NCBI GenBank assembly: GCA_905234845.1 | Contig: CAJOIW010000004.1 | Location: 1 to 64,000, forward strand | Reading direction: 5' to 3' | Length of the DNA: 64,000 bases | Source of the DNA: an uncultured Prevotella sp. | Lineage (GTDB): Bacteria > Bacteroidota > Bacteroidia > Bacteroidales > Bacteroidaceae | Shown here: one piece after another, positions 27,457 through 36,691 of the stretch | Position numbering within the stretch: the first letter of the stretch is position 1 | Layout of the letters: each line of letters opens with the position of its first letter | Position numbers and translations under genes: made by a program | The notes under the pieces: model-generated | The model's input: the letters and a program-made list of their open reading frames with translations, nothing else | Told to the model about the DNA's origin: nothing | Database searches by the model: none

Positions 27457-27491
27457 CGGCTGATATATTCGTTAGAATTACGCTTTGTCTG

Positions 27492-28763
27492 CTACCTGAT
27501 TTTCAGCGTGATGATGGCTATGGCCGCCAGAATGATGCTTGTAATCCAGAAGCGAATGGTGATTTTCGACTCGTGGAAGGGGCGGTGTGGCCAACCTTTA
27601 AGTACGTAATGGCTCGTGGGGTCAAGCTGGCTGTCAAGGCGGCGGAAGTTGTCGTGTATTGGCGTGGCACGGAAAATGCGCACACGCTTGCCCTTACGCT
27701 TCTGTACTTTGAACCATTGTGTCTGGATGATGACACTCAGACTCTCCACGAAGAAAATGCCGCAAAGGATGGGCAGTAACAGTTCCTTGTGGATAATAAC
27801 GGCGGCAACACCGATGAGCCCCCCCACCATGAGTGAGCCAGTGTCGCCCATGAATACCTGAGCGGGATAGGCGTTGTACCATAGGAATCCTATCATGGCT
27901 CCGATGAACGCACAGAGGAACACCACTAGTTCCTGTGCCCCTGGGATATACATAATGTTGAGATAGGCGGAATACTCGATGTGACTCGAAACATAAGCGA
28001 GTATGCCCAGAGCCACACCAATGATGGCAGAGTTCCCCGCACACATGCCGTCCATACCATCGTTCAGGTTGGCTCCGTTCGATACGGCCGTCACGACAAG
28101 AATGGTCATCAGTACGAACAATATCCATCCGGCGGCATTCTTGTATTTGCCACACCACGAGGTAAGCTCGGAGTAATCGAGATTGTGATTCTTCACAAAC
28201 GGGATAGTGGTTTTAAGCGATTTAACCGGTTCCGACTTGTGCGTCACTACCGTCTCCACACCTTGACGTTCAAGCGAGATGTTTTCGTTGATTTTCGCAT
28301 CGGGACTAGCCCAGAGCACAAGTCCCACAATAAGGCCAATCGATACCTGTCCCACGATTTTCCAACGACCTTTCAATCCCTCCTTGTCATGGCGGAAAAT
28401 TTTAATGTAGTCGTCGAGGAATCCAAGAAATCCCAGCCAAACGGTGGTGACAATCATCAGAATGAGGTAGATGTTACGTGTACGGCCCAACAGCAGCACA
28501 GGAACCAAAATGGACACGGCAATAATGATGCCACCCATCGTGGGTACCCCCTTTTTCTTCTCCCCGTATGGGTCGATGGCGGTATCACGGGCCGCCTCGC
28601 CAATTTTCTTGCGGCGCATATACTTGATGAACTTCTCTCCAAACCATGCCGAGATGATGAGCGAGAGAATCAGCGTGAGCAGTGCACGGAAGGAGATGTA
28701 GCTCCACATGCGGGCTCCAGGGATGTCGTATTGCTCTAAAAAGCGGAAGATATAGTATAGCAT
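27492..28763 (-). CDS. mraY: Phospho-MurNAc-pentapeptide transferase
   Basis: MraY makes lipid I from UDP-MurNAc-pentapeptide and undecaprenyl phosphate. The 423-residue polytopic protein has the conserved GVPTMGGIII, LGFLDDYIKIFR, SNGANLNDGMDGMCAGNSAI and VFMGDTGSLMVGGLIG, and near the C terminus ATPIHDNFRRL (H-x-HFE-like region with sequence change). It is about 60 residues longer than E. coli MraY because of a loop after the LDDY motif (residues about 150-200), normal for Bacteroidetes. It lies 33 bases after murE. Confidence 0.96.
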   Translation of the reverse strand: MLYYIFRFLEQYDIPGARMWSYISFRALLTLILSLIISAWFGEKFIKYMRRKKIGEAARDTAIDPYGEKKKGVPTMGGIIIAVSILVPVLLLGRTRNIYLILMIVTTVWLGFLGFLDDYIKIFRHDKEGLKGRWKIVGQVSIGLIVGLVLWASPDAKINENISLERQGVETVVTHKSEPVKSLKTTIPFVKNHNLDYSELTSWCGKYKNAAGWILFVLMTILVVTAVSNGANLNDGMDGMCAGNSAIIGVALGILAYVSSHIEYSAYLNIMYIPGAQELVVFLCAFIGAMIGFLWYNAYPAQVFMGDTGSLMVGGLIGVAAVIIHKELLLPILCGIFFVESLSVIIQTQWFKVQKRKGKRVRIFRATPIHDNFRRLDSQLDPTSHYVLKGWPHRPFHESKITIRFWITSIILAAIAIITLKIR

Positions 28764-28796
28764 AATCTAAATAGGTCTTATTTTCTTACGGGTCTC

Positions 28797-30254
28797 TTAT
28801 TGATTGATAATCTCTCTCACCACCTCGCGATCGTCGAAATGGTGTTTCACTCCTTGAATCTCCTGATAATCCTCATGACCCTTTCCGGCAATGAGAATGA
28901 CATCGCCCTTTTCGGCCATCATGCAGGCGGTGCGGATGGCTTCGCGGCGGTCGACGATGGAGAGGACCTTCTTCATCTGCTTCTGGTCGAGACCAGCGAG
29001 CATGTCATCGATGATGGCCTGCGGCTCTTCGAAACGGGGATTGTCGCTGGTAATGATGACACGGTTGCTCTGGCGCACAGCCTCTTGTGCCATGAGTGGG
29101 CGTTTGCCCTTGTCGCGGTTACCTCCAGCTCCGCAGACAGTGATGACCTTTCCCTGCTTTCCCTCAAGTACTTCGTGGATGGCACGGAGCACATTCTCCA
29201 AGGCATCGGGTGTATGGGCATAGTCGACGACTGCCGTCCAGCCCTCGTCGCTACGGATGGGCTCGAGACGGCCAGCCACACTCTTTAATGTGCTGAGAAC
29301 GAGAAGGATGTCGGCCGGCTGCTTGCCTAACATACGGGCAGCACCATAAACGCAGAGCAGATTGCTCACATTAAATTTTCCTATGAACTGCACGCCCACC
29401 TCGTGGCCATCGACCTCTAGATACATTCCCTCGAAATGACATTCCAGAAGTTTAGCCTTGAAGTCAGCCATACGCTGGGTGCTGTAGGTCTTCACTTGGG
29501 CTTTCGTGTTTTGCACCATGAACATGCCGTTTTTGTCATCGGCATTGACAACAGCAAAGGCAGACTTCGGAAGCATATCGAAAAAAGCTTTCTTGGCATC
29601 ACGGTAGTTCTCGAAGGTTTTGTGATAGTCGAGATGGTCGCGAGTGAGGTTGGTAAAGAGTCCGCCTGTGAACGTGAGACCTCCGATTCGTCGTTGAGCA
29701 ATGGCGTGACTCGAACATTCCATGAAGGCGTACTCGCAACCTTCGGCTACCATTTCGGAGAGCAAACGGTTGAGCTCGATGGCGTCGGGCGTAGTGTGGG
29801 AGGCAGGCACAGGCCGTTCCTCAATGTAGTTGCATACCGTGGAGAGAAGACCGCACTTGTGCCCCATCTTGCGGAACATATTATATAATAAGGTGGCGAT
29901 GGTAGTCTTGCCATTCGTTCCTGTAACGCCTACCAGTTTCAACTTTTTCGATGGTTCACCATAGAACACCGTCGCAACAGGACCTACAGCCTCTTCAGTT
30001 AACTTTACTTGAACAAAGGTGGCTTTTATCTGGTCAACGCCATCGGGCAGGTCTTCGCACAAAATGGCCACAGCCCCCTGCTCTATGGCTTTTGGGATAA
30101 ATTTGTGGCCATCTACCTGCGTACCTTTCATGGCCACAAAGAGATGTCCCTCGGCAATACAGCGCGAGTCGATATTGACACCCGTTATCTCTATATCGGC
30201 ATCACCGATGATGTTGACGGGCTTTACATATTTAAGCAGTTCGATGAGTTTCAT
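28797..30254 (-). CDS. murE: UDP-MurNAc-tripeptide synthetase
   Basis: MurE adds the third residue of the stem peptide. The 485-residue enzyme has the [21 protein letters not shown] loop, [46 protein letters not shown] and [10 protein letters not shown]. The last motif (DNPR) is the substrate-specificity site that selects meso-diaminopimelate in MurE, so a DAP-type wall is predicted. It follows ftsI by 18 bases. Confidence 0.96.
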   Translation of the reverse strand: MKLIELLKYVKPVNIIGDADIEITGVNIDSRCIAEGHLFVAMKGTQVDGHKFIPKAIEQGAVAILCEDLPDGVDQIKATFVQVKLTEEAVGPVATVFYGEPSKKLKLVGVTGTNGKTTIATLLYNMFRKMGHKCGLLSTVCNYIEERPVPASHTTPDAIELNRLLSEMVAEGCEYAFMECSSHAIAQRRIGGLTFTGGLFTNLTRDHLDYHKTFENYRDAKKAFFDMLPKSAFAVVNADDKNGMFMVQNTKAQVKTYSTQRMADFKAKLLECHFEGMYLEVDGHEVGVQFIGKFNVSNLLCVYGAARMLGKQPADILLVLSTLKSVAGRLEPIRSDEGWTAVVDYAHTPDALENVLRAIHEVLEGKQGKVITVCGAGGNRDKGKRPLMAQEAVRQSNRVIITSDNPRFEEPQAIIDDMLAGLDQKQMKKVLSIVDRREAIRTACMMAEKGDVILIAGKGHEDYQEIQGVKHHFDDREVVREIINQ

Positions 30255-30272
30255 AGTGCAGTGTATGTTTAT

Positions 30273-32507
30273 TTAGTTTAATATCAGTTGACAAAAGGTG
30301 CCTTTCTTGATGGTAGCGCCATGGGGAAGGCTCTGACTGACAACCTTGCCACGCCCCGTGAGACTTACTCTGATGCCTCGGCTCTCAAGCAGATAAACGG
30401 CATCGCGTGCCCCCATTCCATGAACATCTGGAACGATGTCTTTCTTTGCCTGCTCACTTTTCTTTAGTGTGGCCTGCTTATTGCCCTGCCATTGGGCAAT
30501 ACCCCAGATGGGTTCGGTCCTGTTCGCGGTTGCCGTCCAATTGTTGCTATAATTGAAACCAAGGTGCGATAATACGCTTTCCGTTGCCAGCATATTGCCA
30601 TTCTTAATCTCGGGCAACATTACCGAAGTGGCGTCATGGGAGTCGCTTACATCGAGCTTCAGGCTTTGAGCCATGATGCCTTCTGCTATTTCACGGAACA
30701 CAACGCCTGCCATACCGCCACCTGAAGCAGGCAAGCCTGATTTCTGAATACATACAATGCAGGAGTAGCGTGGCGCCTCAGACGGGAAATAGCCAGCGAA
30801 GGACACGAGATACTGCATGGTGCCACTATGGTAGCCGCCCGAACCTTGTGATATTTGGGCTGTCCCGGTTTTTCCTGCAATGCCGAAATCACCGTGTTTC
30901 AGCTTTCCCACTATCTTTGCCGTACCTTGTTTGACAACCAGTTCAAGCTGTTCCTGTGTCTTTTTGACCGTAAGAGGTTTGGCGATTCGTTCACGAAGGA
31001 CTACAGGTGGGAACTCTTTTATAACCTCACCGTCTTTCATCACTTTTTTCACAAATCGGGGTTGCATCATCTTTCCACCATTGGCGATGGCATTATAGAA
31101 AGTTATTGTAGAGATGGGTGGTACTTGTGTCTCATAGCCTATTGACATCCAGGGAAGGGCTGTATTACTCCAGTTGGCCCAGTGCTTGCCAGTTTTGTCT
31201 TTCTTTGGCATACGGATGCGTGCCTTTGTTGAGCCAGGAATGGGTAAGTGTAAGTCGTCGGCAAGTCCCAGACGATAAATTCCTTCGACGAATTTCTCTG
31301 GATGACTATGGTAATTTTGGTCAATGATACGGCTGATGCCAATGTTGGAGCTCTTTTGGAGAGCCTTGCCGAAATTGATAGTTCCGTATCCGCCGCGAGT
31401 CCAGTTATGGTCTTTCATCGTCCGCTTGTACATGTCCCATTTACCATTGCCTGTAGCCACGACAGTAGAAGTGTCGGCCACACCATCGTCGAGTGCCACC
31501 ATGAAACTGGCGGTTTTGAAAACGGAGCCTGGCTCGAGCAAGTCGCTCACGGCATGACTGTCGATCTCACGGTATTCACCATCGTCGCATCGTTGCATGT
31601 TGACAATGGCTTTCACGTCGCCTGTAGCCACTTCCATGACAATTGCCACACCGACGTTGCCGCCAATCAGTTTCAACTCCTCAATGACTGCACGTTCTGC
31701 TAAGTCTTGCATGCCCACATCAATGGTGGTGATGATATCGCAGCCGTCGGTGGCAGGTTTGTCCACAATATCGAGATTAGTGTTGAGAATCCTACGTGTA
31801 TGTTGTATGCCGTCTTCACCCCGCAAGATAGAGTCGTAGTGTAGCTCGAGCCCCGTGCGTGCTTTACCGCCCGACTTAAAGACATCGCCTACGGTACGTT
31901 GTGCAAGTGAGCCATAAGGACGTTGGCGAGTCTTGTATATTCTGACGTGGAACCCACTTCGGTAGCAAGCCTTAACGGTATAGCCATCTTCGTCGCGCTC
32001 AGAGTTGAAAGGCATATTAAATACGGGTAACTGAAGAACTTCGGTAAACGTGTTGTAGTCAATGTCTTTTTCCCAAAAACAATAATCTTGCTTTTCGTGA
32101 GCGCGTGCCTTGTTGAGCGAATCGCGGAAAGCCTCTGCGCTGCGATCAGGAAAGATAGCGTGAAGACCGTGGCAGATGGTGTCGAGATTTGCTTCCCAGA
32201 TGCTGTCGCCCAGATGGCGCTTCGTTTTCTGGTCAATATAGTTGTGCAAGGCTTTAAAGTCCATATAAAGCTTATATTTCGGTAGCGAAGAGGCAATGAG
32301 CTGTCCGTCGGAAGAATAGATGTTTCCTCTTGTGGCAGGTATGGGCTCGTTGTCAACTTTTACACGATTGGCCACTTTTGCCCAATAGTCTTTTTTCGCG
32401 GTCATGATATAGGCGGTCTTTGCTACGACAGCGATGGCTATAGCTGACATCATAATAGCGATGAAACTATAGCGTGGCATGATTTTCTTGTAATTGAACT
32501 TGCTCAT
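30273..32507 (-). CDS. ftsI: Septal PBP FtsI (PBP3) with PASTA domain
   Basis: FtsI is the class B penicillin-binding transpeptidase of the divisome. The 744-residue protein has one N-terminal membrane segment (SFIAIMMSAIAIAVVAKTAYIM, about 14-35), a dimerisation region, and the transpeptidase domain with SxxK in EPGSVFKTAS, SxN in QKSSNIGIS and KTG in GIAGKTGTAQI. The last 60 residues form a single PASTA domain (VPDVHGMGARDAVYLLESRGIRV), common in Bacteroidetes FtsI but absent from E. coli. Its ATG overlaps the stop of the FtsL-like gene by 4 bases, indicating coupling. Confidence 0.95.
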   Translation of the reverse strand: MSKFNYKKIMPRYSFIAIMMSAIAIAVVAKTAYIMTAKKDYWAKVANRVKVDNEPIPATRGNIYSSDGQLIASSLPKYKLYMDFKALHNYIDQKTKRHLGDSIWEANLDTICHGLHAIFPDRSAEAFRDSLNKARAHEKQDYCFWEKDIDYNTFTEVLQLPVFNMPFNSERDEDGYTVKACYRSGFHVRIYKTRQRPYGSLAQRTVGDVFKSGGKARTGLELHYDSILRGEDGIQHTRRILNTNLDIVDKPATDGCDIITTIDVGMQDLAERAVIEELKLIGGNVGVAIVMEVATGDVKAIVNMQRCDDGEYREIDSHAVSDLLEPGSVFKTASFMVALDDGVADTSTVVATGNGKWDMYKRTMKDHNWTRGGYGTINFGKALQKSSNIGISRIIDQNYHSHPEKFVEGIYRLGLADDLHLPIPGSTKARIRMPKKDKTGKHWANWSNTALPWMSIGYETQVPPISTITFYNAIANGGKMMQPRFVKKVMKDGEVIKEFPPVVLRERIAKPLTVKKTQEQLELVVKQGTAKIVGKLKHGDFGIAGKTGTAQISQGSGGYHSGTMQYLVSFAGYFPSEAPRYSCIVCIQKSGLPASGGGMAGVVFREIAEGIMAQSLKLDVSDSHDATSVMLPEIKNGNMLATESVLSHLGFNYSNNWTATANRTEPIWGIAQWQGNKQATLKKSEQAKKDIVPDVHGMGARDAVYLLESRGIRVSLTGRGKVVSQSLPHGATIKKGTFCQLILN

Positions 32508-33004
32508 TTTTCTGGAATTTGAATCTTAAATGGTGGTTGGTTGGCTGTGTGCAACGTACTGTCACTGTTTTGCCGCAATATGTTTAGGACATTGCTTTCG
32601 CGACAGCGTTCAGTGAGGTCACTGCTGATGGAGAGGGCACGATACTTCGCTTCTTGGAGTTCTTTGTTGAGCTTGTCAATCTTAATGAGGCTCTGTTGAC
32701 AACTGTATCGATTGGTGATATAGATAATAATGAAGATGGTTATCAGCACGAATACCCATATCTGTCGTCGTATGGTCGACGTGGTGAGGATGTCGCCACC
32801 AAGAATTTTACGCAAGGTAAAACTCTTTGACAGCGGAGACTCGTCTTCTGTGGCCTGTTCTTTGATGACCTCAGTAAGAGTGGGTAGAGCGTGCTCCTCT
32901 CGCAATGCTTCGTCGGCAGGTATTTCTTGAGCTTTCTCTGTTTCGGGAGTAGTCTCTATGGTCACTTTGGGCTCGTCTTTCTTGTTCTTATGATCTTCAT
33001 TCAT
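32504..33004 (-). CDS. ftsL: FtsL-like division protein
   Basis: A 166-residue bitopic protein. An acidic cytoplasmic N-terminal region of about 75 residues is followed by one membrane helix (IWVFVLITIFIIIYITNRY, near 83-101) and a periplasmic coiled coil (QQSLIKIDKLNKELQEAKYRALSISSDLTE). This architecture, and the position between rsmH and ftsI with a 4-base overlap, match FtsL, which forms a complex with FtsQ and a DivIC/FtsB-type partner. The N-terminal extension is longer than in E. coli FtsL (121 residues in total). Confidence 0.85.
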   Translation of the reverse strand: MNEDHKNKKDEPKVTIETTPETEKAQEIPADEALREEHALPTLTEVIKEQATEDESPLSKSFTLRKILGGDILTTSTIRRQIWVFVLITIFIIIYITNRYSCQQSLIKIDKLNKELQEAKYRALSISSDLTERCRESNVLNILRQNSDSTLHTANQPPFKIQIPEK

Positions 33005-33024
33005 TATTTCTACGATTCAACAAT

Positions 33025-33939
33025 TCAACATTTCTCTGCTATTCTTAGTTTGGCGCTGCGGCTTCTTGGATTCCTGTCAATCTCTTCAGCCGTGGGTACG
33101 ATTGGCTTTGACGGTTTTGCTACGAGCGGACTGCTGGTGCGCCCGAAGAAGTCTTGCTCTACCTTACCTTCGATATTCCCGCTTCGCATGAGGTTTTTCA
33201 CCATGCGGTCTTCGAGGGAGTGGTAGGTTATCACTACCAGTCGTCCGCCTGGGCGGAGCAGTGTGGTCGCAGCGCGGAGCATCTCACCGAGCGCCTCCAT
33301 CTCATGGTTTACTTCTATGCGTAGCGCCTGAAACAGCCGGGCTAGGTCTTTTTTCTCCCGCTCCCGCTTGAAGAAAGGCGCGACTATCTCTGCAAGTTGC
33401 TGCGTGGTGGCAATGGTTTGCGAGGCTCTCTTTTTGACGATAGTGGCGGCAATCTGTCGTGCGCGGCTGAGCTCACCGTAATAATATAGGAGATTAGCCA
33501 GTCTGTCTTCGTCATAGTTGGCAACAATGTCGGCGGCTGTTTGTCCTGCGCGCTTGTTCATCCGCATATCGAGCGGTGCGTCTTGTCTAAAGGAGAATCC
33601 GCGCTCGGCCTCATCAAAATGGTGACTCGAGACGCCAAGATCAGCCAATACGCCATCAAGAGTTTCCACGTTGTAGTAGCGCATCCAGTTCTTCAGATAG
33701 CGAAAATTGCTGCGCACGAAGGTAAAGCGCCCGTCATCGGGGATGTTCTGCTCCGCATCGGCATCCTGGTCGAAACCATAGAGATGGCCTTTGTCAGAGA
33801 GATGATGGAGTATTTCATACGAGTGGCCGCCGCCCCCGAAGGTCATATCGGCATAGATGCCGTCGGGCTGAATATTCAGCCCGGCAATGCTCTCTTGTAG
33901 TAGCACAGGAACGTGATATGTCGTTACGGCGGCTTTCAT
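33025..33939 (-). CDS. rsmH: 16S rRNA (cytosine-1402-N4)-methyltransferase
   Basis: RsmH (MraW) methylates C1402 in the ribosomal P site. The 304-residue protein has the start YHVPVLLQESIAGL, the SAM-binding DMTFGGGGHSYEIL, LADLGVSSHHFDEAERGFSFR and RPGGRLVVITYHSLEDRMVKN, all RsmH signatures. It lies 4 bases after mraZ and 20 bases before ftsL, in the standard cluster order. Confidence 0.96.
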   Translation of the reverse strand: MKAAVTTYHVPVLLQESIAGLNIQPDGIYADMTFGGGGHSYEILHHLSDKGHLYGFDQDADAEQNIPDDGRFTFVRSNFRYLKNWMRYYNVETLDGVLADLGVSSHHFDEAERGFSFRQDAPLDMRMNKRAGQTAADIVANYDEDRLANLLYYYGELSRARQIAATIVKKRASQTIATTQQLAEIVAPFFKREREKKDLARLFQALRIEVNHEMEALGEMLRAATTLLRPGGRLVVITYHSLEDRMVKNLMRSGNIEGKVEQDFFGRTSSPLVAKPSKPIVPTAEEIDRNPRSRSAKLRIAEKC

Positions 33940-33943
33940 TTTT

Positions 33944-34393
33944 TTACTCTTCGTTTTTCATGACATCTTCCAATGCGCGTCCAAAGTCTTCCGCTTCCAT
34001 GAATGGTTTCCCGCTTCCGTCATTGCTCCAGATTTCGATGGTGTCGCCCATACCGATAAATTTCACATTTTGTTCGATGTCCGCCATTTTTAAATATCGC
34101 TTCGGGATGAGAAAACGTCCGTTGCCGTCGAGAGTCACTATCTCTACGTCGCTCACGAACTGGCGGAAGATGAGTTGATGTTGTTGATTCCAGCGCGATA
34201 GCCGCAACCGCAACAAATCCATTTGCTCATTCCATATCTGTTCGGGATAGAGCACAAGGCATGATTGGAACACATCCTTACGCAGTACAAGACTTTCACC
34301 GCCCGATGCCTGCAACACCTTTCGGAATGTTGCAGGTAAGAATACGCGACCCTTTGTGTCAGTCTTGGCTTCAATATTTCCTATAAAACGCAT
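33944..34393 (-). CDS. mraZ: Transcriptional regulator MraZ
   Basis: MraZ is an AbrB-fold repressor of the division cluster in other bacteria. The 149-residue protein carries two copies of its signature, DTKGRVFLPATFRKVL near residue 13 and DGNGRFLIPKRYLKMA near 90. It is the first gene of the cluster, with rsmH 4 bases downstream. Three TGGRG boxes spaced 10 bases apart lie 59-83 bases upstream and overlap the -33 region, so autorepression is likely. Confidence 0.95.
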   Translation of the reverse strand: MRFIGNIEAKTDTKGRVFLPATFRKVLQASGGESLVLRKDVFQSCLVLYPEQIWNEQMDLLRLRLSRWNQQHQLIFRQFVSDVEIVTLDGNGRFLIPKRYLKMADIEQNVKFIGMGDTIEIWSNDGSGKPFMEAEDFGRALEDVMKNEE

Positions 34394-34434
34394 ATGTGTA
34401 CCTATTTTAATTTTTTCAATTTAGATTTGGGGTT

Positions 34435-34476
34435 CAAAATTACAAATTTTTCTCCACTTTTCTCCACTCTTCCCCA
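34435..34476 (-). promoter_or_regulatory. mraZ promoter with a three-box MraZ operator
   Basis: On the minus strand TGGGG (34476-34472), TGGAG (34466-34462) and TGGAG (34456-34452) are separated by exactly 5 bases each, giving the units TGGGGAAGAG, TGGAGAAAAG and TGGAGAAAAA. A TAATTTTG -7 element follows at 34442-34435. E. coli MraZ is known to bind TGGGN repeats with 5-base spacers, so this is a probable operator over the -33 region. Confidence 0.75.
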
Positions 34477-34806
34477 CATTTTTTCAAAAAAAAGTGATTT
34501 TTTTTTCAAAAAGAACCGTTTTTTTGCACATCAAGCCCCAAATGCGCATTTTTTTCGTGGAATGGAATAAAAATAGTTTCTGTTTTAAAAAATCACATGC
34601 TCTATTTTTTGCAGCAAGAAAAAGATTAAGATTAAGGGAATAATGAATGGAGAATGAAAAGGAATAGAACGGAATCGGAAAGAGAAACGAAAGTAAGACA
34701 AGAAAAAATAGAGGGGAAATCCATACCGGCAATTAGATCTTTATGAAAAAAACAGAAAAATGTAACATTTTTTTGTCAAAATGTGTAATTTCTAAAAAAG
34801 AAATGT
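34477..34806. other. AT-rich divergent spacer between mraZ and the acyltransferase gene
   Basis: About 330 bases of A/T-rich and purine-rich sequence with homopolymer runs. Besides the promoter elements at its two ends I see no gene, RNA or repeat in it. Confidence 0.6.
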
Positions 34807-34814
34807 TATTTTTG
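34807..34814 (+). promoter_or_regulatory. -7 element before the glycine-lipid genes
   Basis: TATTTTTG lies 26 bases before the ATG at 34841. The best -33 match is TGTG at 34782-34785 (21-base spacer). Confidence 0.5.
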
Positions 34815-34840
34815 CAAATTGTAAGAGATTTTCCATAAAA

Positions 34841-35668
34841 ATGAGCGACAAGATAGAGAAGACTATCGACATAGATAAGGTCTTGCGTGATAAAATGGGC
34901 AAGAAATCACGTTACGTACCCCGTTTTGCGGTCAGTTGGTTGAAGCATATCATCCATCAGGACGAGGTTAACCGCTTCCTTTGGGAGAGTCGTGACCTAA
35001 CTGGTACAGAATGGCTCACGGAGTGCGTTCACTATCTCAAGATGACGCTTGAGATCGAAGGTGAGGAGAACCTGCCCGCGAAAGATGATGGTAAACTTTA
35101 TACCTTTGTTTCGAATCACCCGCTGGGCGGTGCCGATGGCGTGGCGCTGGGTAGTATTATCGGTAGGCATTACGATGGCAACTTCCGCTATCTTGTGAAC
35201 GATCTTCTCATGAATCTCCCTGGTTTGGCACCCCTTTGCATTCCCATCAACAAGACTGGCAAGCAGAGCCGCGATTTCCCTGCCATGGTAGAAGCGGGAT
35301 TTGCCTCCGATCACCATATGCTCATGTTTCCTGCAGGACTCTGTTCTCGGAAAACCAATGGGCAGATTCGCGATTTGCAATGGAAGAAAACCTTCATCAC
35401 GAAAAGTGTGGAAAGCCATCGGGACATTGTGCCCATTCACTTCGGGGGACAGAACAGCGAAAAATTCTATCGCATCGCCAATATATGTAAGCTTCTCAAT
35501 CTGAAGTTCAACGCAGCCATGCTTTTTCTTGTTGATGAAATGTATAAGAATGTCGGCAAAACTTTCCGCGTAGCCGTTGGGAAACCCATTTCTTGGCAGA
35601 CCTTTGACAAGTCAAAAACTCCGATTGAATGGGCGGAATTTGTAAAGAATCAAGTCTATCAGTTATAA
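34841..35668 (+). CDS. glsA: Glycine-lipid O-acyltransferase (PlsC-like)
   Basis: A 275-residue PlsC-type acyltransferase. The motif NHPLGGADG (near 92-100) is a spaced variant of the HX4D catalytic box, and MFPAGLCSRKTNGQIRDLQWKKTF supplies the substrate-binding part. In Bacteroides a PlsC-like protein and a GNAT-like protein encoded side by side (GlsA and GlsB) make N-acyl-O-acyl glycine and serine-glycine lipids. The gene next door is the GNAT-like partner, 2 bases downstream, so I assign this as glsA. A general 1-acylglycerol-3-phosphate acyltransferase role is the alternative. Confidence 0.8.
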   Translation: MSDKIEKTIDIDKVLRDKMGKKSRYVPRFAVSWLKHIIHQDEVNRFLWESRDLTGTEWLTECVHYLKMTLEIEGEENLPAKDDGKLYTFVSNHPLGGADGVALGSIIGRHYDGNFRYLVNDLLMNLPGLAPLCIPINKTGKQSRDFPAMVEAGFASDHHMLMFPAGLCSRKTNGQIRDLQWKKTFITKSVESHRDIVPIHFGGQNSEKFYRIANICKLLNLKFNAAMLFLVDEMYKNVGKTFRVAVGKPISWQTFDKSKTPIEWAEFVKNQVYQL

Positions 35669-35669
35669 A

Positions 35670-36662
35670 ATGGAACAACCTATCATCCCTCCTGTCAGCA
35701 AAGATTTGCTTATGGCCGAGCTCACTCCCGACCGTCAGCTTCGCATGACCAACAAAAGCCATAACGAGATTTACGTCATCACCGCCCATGAGGCCCCCAA
35801 CGTGATGCAGGAAATCGGACGGTTACGAGAGATAGCCTTCCGCGAAGCTGGTGGAGGAACGGGAAAGGCTACCGACATCGACGAGTTCGACATCTGTGAG
35901 AACTGCTATAAACAACTCATCGTGTGGAATCCCGAAGCTGGTGAGATTATCGGTGGATACCGCTACCTTTTGGGCAGCGAATGGGAACTTAACGATGAGG
36001 GACAGCCTCATTTGGCCACGAGCCACATGTTCTATTTCTCAGAAAAATTTCTCTCCGAATACATGCCCTACACCGTAGAGCTCGGTCGTTCGTTCGTCTC
36101 ACCCGAATATCAAAGCTCGCGCATGGGAGCCAAAAGCCTCTTTGCCCTCGATAACCTCTGGGACGGACTTGGAGCACTCACAGTGATGAAACCCGAGGTG
36201 AAGTATTTCTTTGGCAAGATGACCATGTATCCCTCCTACATCCGTCGGGGACGTGATATGATTCTTTATTTCCTTAAAAAGCATTTCGGTGATAAGGAAA
36301 ACCTGATAATTCCGATGAATCCGCTTAAAATAGAGACGCCTGAGGAAGAGCTTGAAGCCCTTTTCTGCGAGAAAGATTTCAAGAAAGACTACCGCATCCT
36401 CAATGGTGAGATTAGGAAACTCGGCTACAACATCCCGCCGCTTGTCAATGCATACATGGGATTGTCGCCTACGATGAAACTCTTCGGCACCGCCATCAAC
36501 GACGGTTTCGGTGACGTGGAGGAGACTGGCATTCTCATTGCCGTTGACGAGATCTTCGAGACAAAGCGTGTCCGCCACATCGACTCTTTCGTTCGTCAGC
36601 ATCCTGAGGCATTACGCCTTACCAGCGGATATGAGAATATCATCTATAAAAATCAGGAGTGA
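35670..36662 (+). CDS. glsB: Glycine-lipid N-acyltransferase (GNAT-like)
   Basis: A 330-residue protein of the OlsB/hemolysin-type acyltransferase family. REIAFREAGGGTGKATDIDEFD and YTVELGRSFVSPEYQSSRMGAKSLFALDNLW are characteristic (ELGRSFV and the acyl-carrier-protein-dependent core). GlsB-type enzymes N-acylate glycine as the first step of glycine-lipid synthesis. The ATG overlaps no stop but lies only one base after that of glsA, so translation is likely coupled. The C-terminal 100 residues (LVNAYMGLSPTMKLFGTAI..DEIFETKRVRHIDSF) are typical of the Bacteroidetes form. Confidence 0.82.
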   Translation: MEQPIIPPVSKDLLMAELTPDRQLRMTNKSHNEIYVITAHEAPNVMQEIGRLREIAFREAGGGTGKATDIDEFDICENCYKQLIVWNPEAGEIIGGYRYLLGSEWELNDEGQPHLATSHMFYFSEKFLSEYMPYTVELGRSFVSPEYQSSRMGAKSLFALDNLWDGLGALTVMKPEVKYFFGKMTMYPSYIRRGRDMILYFLKKHFGDKENLIIPMNPLKIETPEEELEALFCEKDFKKDYRILNGEIRKLGYNIPPLVNAYMGLSPTMKLFGTAINDGFGDVEETGILIAVDEIFETKRVRHIDSFVRQHPEALRLTSGYENIIYKNQE

Positions 36663-36691
36663 GAGACCATATCATTAAAAACCTATATTCT

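Noticed and set aside
18475..34393. A missing ddl or murF gene as an anomaly
   Set aside because: In Bacteroidetes these genes usually lie outside this cluster, so their absence is ordinary.
34484..34732. 82-codon minus-strand frame in the mraZ-glsA spacer
   Set aside because: AT-rich, Phe/Ser/Lys-heavy low complexity sequence with homopolymer runs; no start context.
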